Translations under genes and position numbers: made by a program | NCBI GenBank assembly: GCA_902496375.1 | Contig: CABVAS010000017.1 | Coordinates: 1 to 15,706, forward strand | DNA length: 15,706 nt | Source: an uncultured Collinsella sp. | GTDB lineage: Bacteria; Actinomycetota; Coriobacteriia; Coriobacteriales; Coriobacteriaceae | Direction of reading: 5' to 3' | Shown: in pieces, positions 13,712 through 15,706 of the stretch | How the letters are laid out: each line of letters opens with the position of its first letter | Numbering within the stretch: position 1 is the first letter of the stretch | Notes under the pieces: generated by a model | Seen by the model: only the letters and a program-made list of their open reading frames with translations | The model's database searches: none | What the model was told of the DNA's origin: nothing

Positions 13712-13760
13712 ACGCCTCACACGGAGGGGCGCTAACGAATCGGCCCTGACAAGGGCCCGA
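13712..13760 (+). promoter_or_regulatory. Two-hairpin leader of arcA copy 2
   Basis: Hairpin 1 pairs CGCCTC near 13713-13718 with GAGG...CG near 13724-13731 (bulged). Hairpin 2 pairs TCGGCCCT (13740-13747) with AGGGCCCGA (13752-13760), with one bulged C and a GACA loop. The bases differ from copy 1 but the order, the bulge and the position before the ribosome site are kept. Confidence 0.5.
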
Positions 13761-15018
13761 AAGAAAGGTAGGAGGCCATGACGAAAGGTCTGCACGTGCC
13801 TTCCGAGATCGGCAAGCTCAGGAAGGTCTGCCTGCACCGTCCCGGCGACGAGCTCCTCAACCTGCCGCCCGACGAGCTCGAGCGACTCCTGTTCGACGAC
13901 GTCCCGTTCCTGGAGGTCGCGCAGCAGGAGCACGACACCTTCGCCCAGATCCTGAGGGACCAGGGCGTGGAGGTCCTCTATCTCGAGAACCTCGTCGCCG
14001 AGGTGTTCGACCAGGTCCCCGGCGCCCGCGCCGAGTTCACCGACCAGTACATCGCCGAGGCCGGCATCCGCGGCCAGCACATGCCGCAGATCGTCCGCGA
14101 GAAGCTGGACTCCATCGAGGACAACCTCGAGTTCGTCAAGAAGACCATGGCCGGCATGACCAAGTCCGAGATCGACATGCCCCTCACGGCGTCCACGACC
14201 CTCGACTCCCTGGTCAACTCCGAGTCCGAGTCCGACCTGATCATCGACCCGATGCCCAACCTCTACTTCACCCGCGACCCGTTCGCGGTCGTCGGCGAGG
14301 GCGTCAACCTCAACCGCATGTACTCGGTCACCCGCAACCGCGAGACCCTGTACGGCAAGTACATCTTCAAGTACCACCCCGACTACAAGGACGTCTCGCT
14401 GTACTTCCGCCGCGACTGCCAGTTCCACACCGAGGGCGGCGACGTGCTGAACATCAACGAGAAGACCCTCGCCGTCGGCATCTCCCAGCGCACCCAGGCC
14501 GCCGCGATCGACGTCATGGCCCAGAACATCTTCTGGAACTCCGACTCCAAGGTCGAGCGCATCCTGGCCTTCGACATCCCGGTCTCGCGCGCCTTCATGC
14601 ACCTCGACACGGTCTTCACCCAGATCGACGTCGATAAGTTCACGATCCATCCCGCCATCATGGGCACCCTGCGCGTCTACGAGCTGACCGCCGGCAAGAA
14701 CCCGGGCGACGTGAACATCCGCCTGATCGAGGACACCCTCGAGCACGTCCTGGAGGACGCCACCGGCGTCGACCAGGTCAAGCTGATCCCCTGCGGCGGC
14801 GGCGACCCGATCGCGGCCTCCCGCGAGCAGTGGAACGACGGCTCCAACACCCTGTGCGTCGAGCCCGGCAAGATCTGCGTCTACGCCCGCAACACCGTCA
14901 CCAACGACGTGCTGTACAAGGAGGGCCTGGACCTTCTCGTCGTGCCCTCCGCAGAGCTCTCCCGCGGCCGCGGCGGCCCGCGCTGCATGAGCATGCCCTT
15001 CTGGCGCGAGGACCTCTA
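13754..15018 (+). repeat. Direct repeat, copy 2 of the arcA block
   Basis: The second member of the 1,265-bp identical repeat whose first copy begins at 10665. Same orientation. The interval between the copies contains only the aminotransferase gene, its terminators and the second promoter. Confidence 0.9.
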
Positions 15019-15019
15019 G
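13778..15019 (+). CDS. arcA: Arginine deiminase, copy 2
   Basis: The protein is identical to copy 1 (413 residues; catalytic Asp167, Glu219, His275, Asp277 and Cys403 all present), so the reaction is the same: arginine to citrulline and ammonia. The stop is TAG instead of TAA. This copy stands 105 bases upstream of arcB, with small hairpins but no T-run between them, so it is the copy likely co-transcribed with the ornithine carbamoyltransferase gene. It has its own promoter with the tandem CCGTTC operator. Two copies with separate promoters could give different timing or simply more enzyme. Confidence 0.97.
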   Translation: MTKGLHVPSEIGKLRKVCLHRPGDELLNLPPDELERLLFDDVPFLEVAQQEHDTFAQILRDQGVEVLYLENLVAEVFDQVPGARAEFTDQYIAEAGIRGQHMPQIVREKLDSIEDNLEFVKKTMAGMTKSEIDMPLTASTTLDSLVNSESESDLIIDPMPNLYFTRDPFAVVGEGVNLNRMYSVTRNRETLYGKYIFKYHPDYKDVSLYFRRDCQFHTEGGDVLNINEKTLAVGISQRTQAAAIDVMAQNIFWNSDSKVERILAFDIPVSRAFMHLDTVFTQIDVDKFTIHPAIMGTLRVYELTAGKNPGDVNIRLIEDTLEHVLEDATGVDQVKLIPCGGGDPIAASREQWNDGSNTLCVEPGKICVYARNTVTNDVLYKEGLDLLVVPSAELSRGRGGPRCMSMPFWREDL

Positions 15020-15031
15020 GTCTTTCCGTTT

Positions 15032-15079
15032 CCGGTGCGGTCCCCCTACAACCGCACCGGCTTCGCCCGTTAAACGGGC
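15032..15079 (+). other. Intercistronic hairpins between arcA copy 2 and arcB
   Basis: CCGGTGCGG (15032-15040) pairs perfectly with 15052-15060, and GCCCGT (15065-15070) pairs with ACGGGC (15074-15079). Neither is followed by a T-run. They look like mRNA-stabilising or partial-termination structures that could set the arcA to arcB ratio. Confidence 0.55.
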
Positions 15080-15124
15080 AACACTAATACTTACGTAATT
15101 CATTTCTTCGAAAGGAATCGAACC

Positions 15125-15706
15125 ATGGGTGTTAACCTCTCCGGCCGTAGCTTCCTCAAGCTTCTCGACCTCACCACCGAGGAGATCGAGTACCTGCTCA
15201 AGCTCTCCAAGAACTTCAAGGATATGAAGCGCGCTGGCGTTCCGCACCGCTATCTCGAGGGCAAGAATATCGTTCTGCTCTTCCAGAAGACCTCCACTCG
15301 TACCCGCTGCGCCTTCGAGGTCGGCGGCATGGATCTGGGCATGGGCGTGACCTACCTCGATCCGGGTTCGTCGCAGATGGGCAAGAAGGAGTCCATCGAG
15401 GACACTGCCCGTGTTCTCGGCCGCATGTATGACGGCATCGAGTTCCGTGGCTTTGCCCAGGACGACGTCGAGGAGCTCGCTGCTAAGTCCGGCGTGCCCG
15501 TGTGGAACGGCCTGACCACTGAGTGGCATCCCACCCAGATGCTCGCCGATATCCTGACCGTCCAGGAGAACTTCAACTACGACATCAAGGGCAAGACCCT
15601 CGTCTTCATGGGCGACTGCAAGAACAACGTCGCTCGCTCCCTCATGGTCGTCTGCTCCAAGCTCGGCATGAACTTCGTGGCCTGCGGCCCCGAGGAGTGC
15701 ATGCCC
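15125..15706 (+). CDS. arcB: Ornithine carbamoyltransferase, catabolic type, cut by the window end
   Basis: The second enzyme of the arginine deiminase pathway: citrulline plus phosphate to ornithine plus carbamoyl phosphate. The first 194 codons are present. They include the carbamoyl phosphate motif STRTR at 57-61 (in [14 protein letters not shown]), the YDGIEFRGF block at 102-110, HPTQ at 135-138, and the [12 protein letters not shown] segment that opens the ornithine domain. A full-length enzyme has about 330 residues, so roughly 40% is missing. AAAGGA lies 8 bases before the ATG. The catabolic rather than biosynthetic role is inferred from the adjacent arcA. A carbamate kinase gene is expected downstream. 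Confidence 0.95.
   Translation, partial: MGVNLSGRSFLKLLDLTTEEIEYLLKLSKNFKDMKRAGVPHRYLEGKNIVLLFQKTSTRTRCAFEVGGMDLGMGVTYLDPGSSQMGKKESIEDTARVLGRMYDGIEFRGFAQDDVEELAAKSGVPVWNGLTTEWHPTQMLADILTVQENFNYDIKGKTLVFMGDCKNNVARSLMVVCSKLGMNFVACGPEECMP

Noticed and set aside
10494..15529. Very long open frames on the minus strand (509 and 608 codons) opposite the arcA genes
   Set aside because: They are mirror frames of GC-ending codons in arcA; their products are low-complexity Val/Leu/Asp/Gly repeats, they lack ribosome sites, and the arginine deiminase frame explains every base.

Overview
The window looks like chromosomal DNA of a GC-rich anaerobic gut actinobacterium, most likely Coriobacteriia and close to Collinsella. 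That placement is inferred from the gene set (Pta, a galactofuranose mutase with a family 2 glycosyltransferase, a fermentative arginine deiminase pathway), the clean AGGAG-type ribosome sites and the protein flavour. It was not tested by a search. There is no rRNA, tRNA, CRISPR array, transposase or phage gene.

Layout. Positions 1-1200: perhaps the last codons of a plus-strand gene, a bidirectional terminator, and pta on the minus strand. Positions 1200-3602: a divergent control region, then glf and a GT-A glycosyltransferase that overlap by 8 bases, a surface-glycan pair. Positions 3603-3974: a convergent intergenic region with two very long hairpins. Their cores are copies of one element but their outer stems differ. 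A fossil of another glycosyltransferase 3' end lies between them on the opposite strand. Positions 3975-7617, minus strand: a P1-family peptidase, maf, a DJ-1/PfpI protein coupled to maf by an ATGA overlap, and a 23S rRNA uracil methyltransferase. Positions 7666-10133, minus strand: polyphosphate kinase ppk1 with a long extra C-terminal tail and its own terminator. Positions 10134-15706, plus strand: an arginine catabolism region with arcA, a PLP aminotransferase, a second identical arcA, and the start of arcB, which is cut by the window end.

How the genes work together. The last block encodes the arginine deiminase route: arginine to citrulline plus ammonia (ArcA), then citrulline to ornithine plus carbamoyl phosphate (ArcB). 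A carbamate kinase would be expected just outside. Pta on the left serves ATP-yielding acetate formation. The two arcA copies show no nucleotide difference over about 1,265 bp, yet their upstream regions have diverged except for a constrained promoter architecture. That architecture is two CCGTTC sites 21 bp apart, a fixed 39 bp from the proximal site to the -10, and a two-hairpin leader.

The observations most worth following are the paired covarying hairpin elements at 3635-3962, the concerted evolution of arcA, the 21-bp-phased operator shared by both arcA promoters, the aminotransferase between the two arcA genes, and the C-terminal tail of Ppk.
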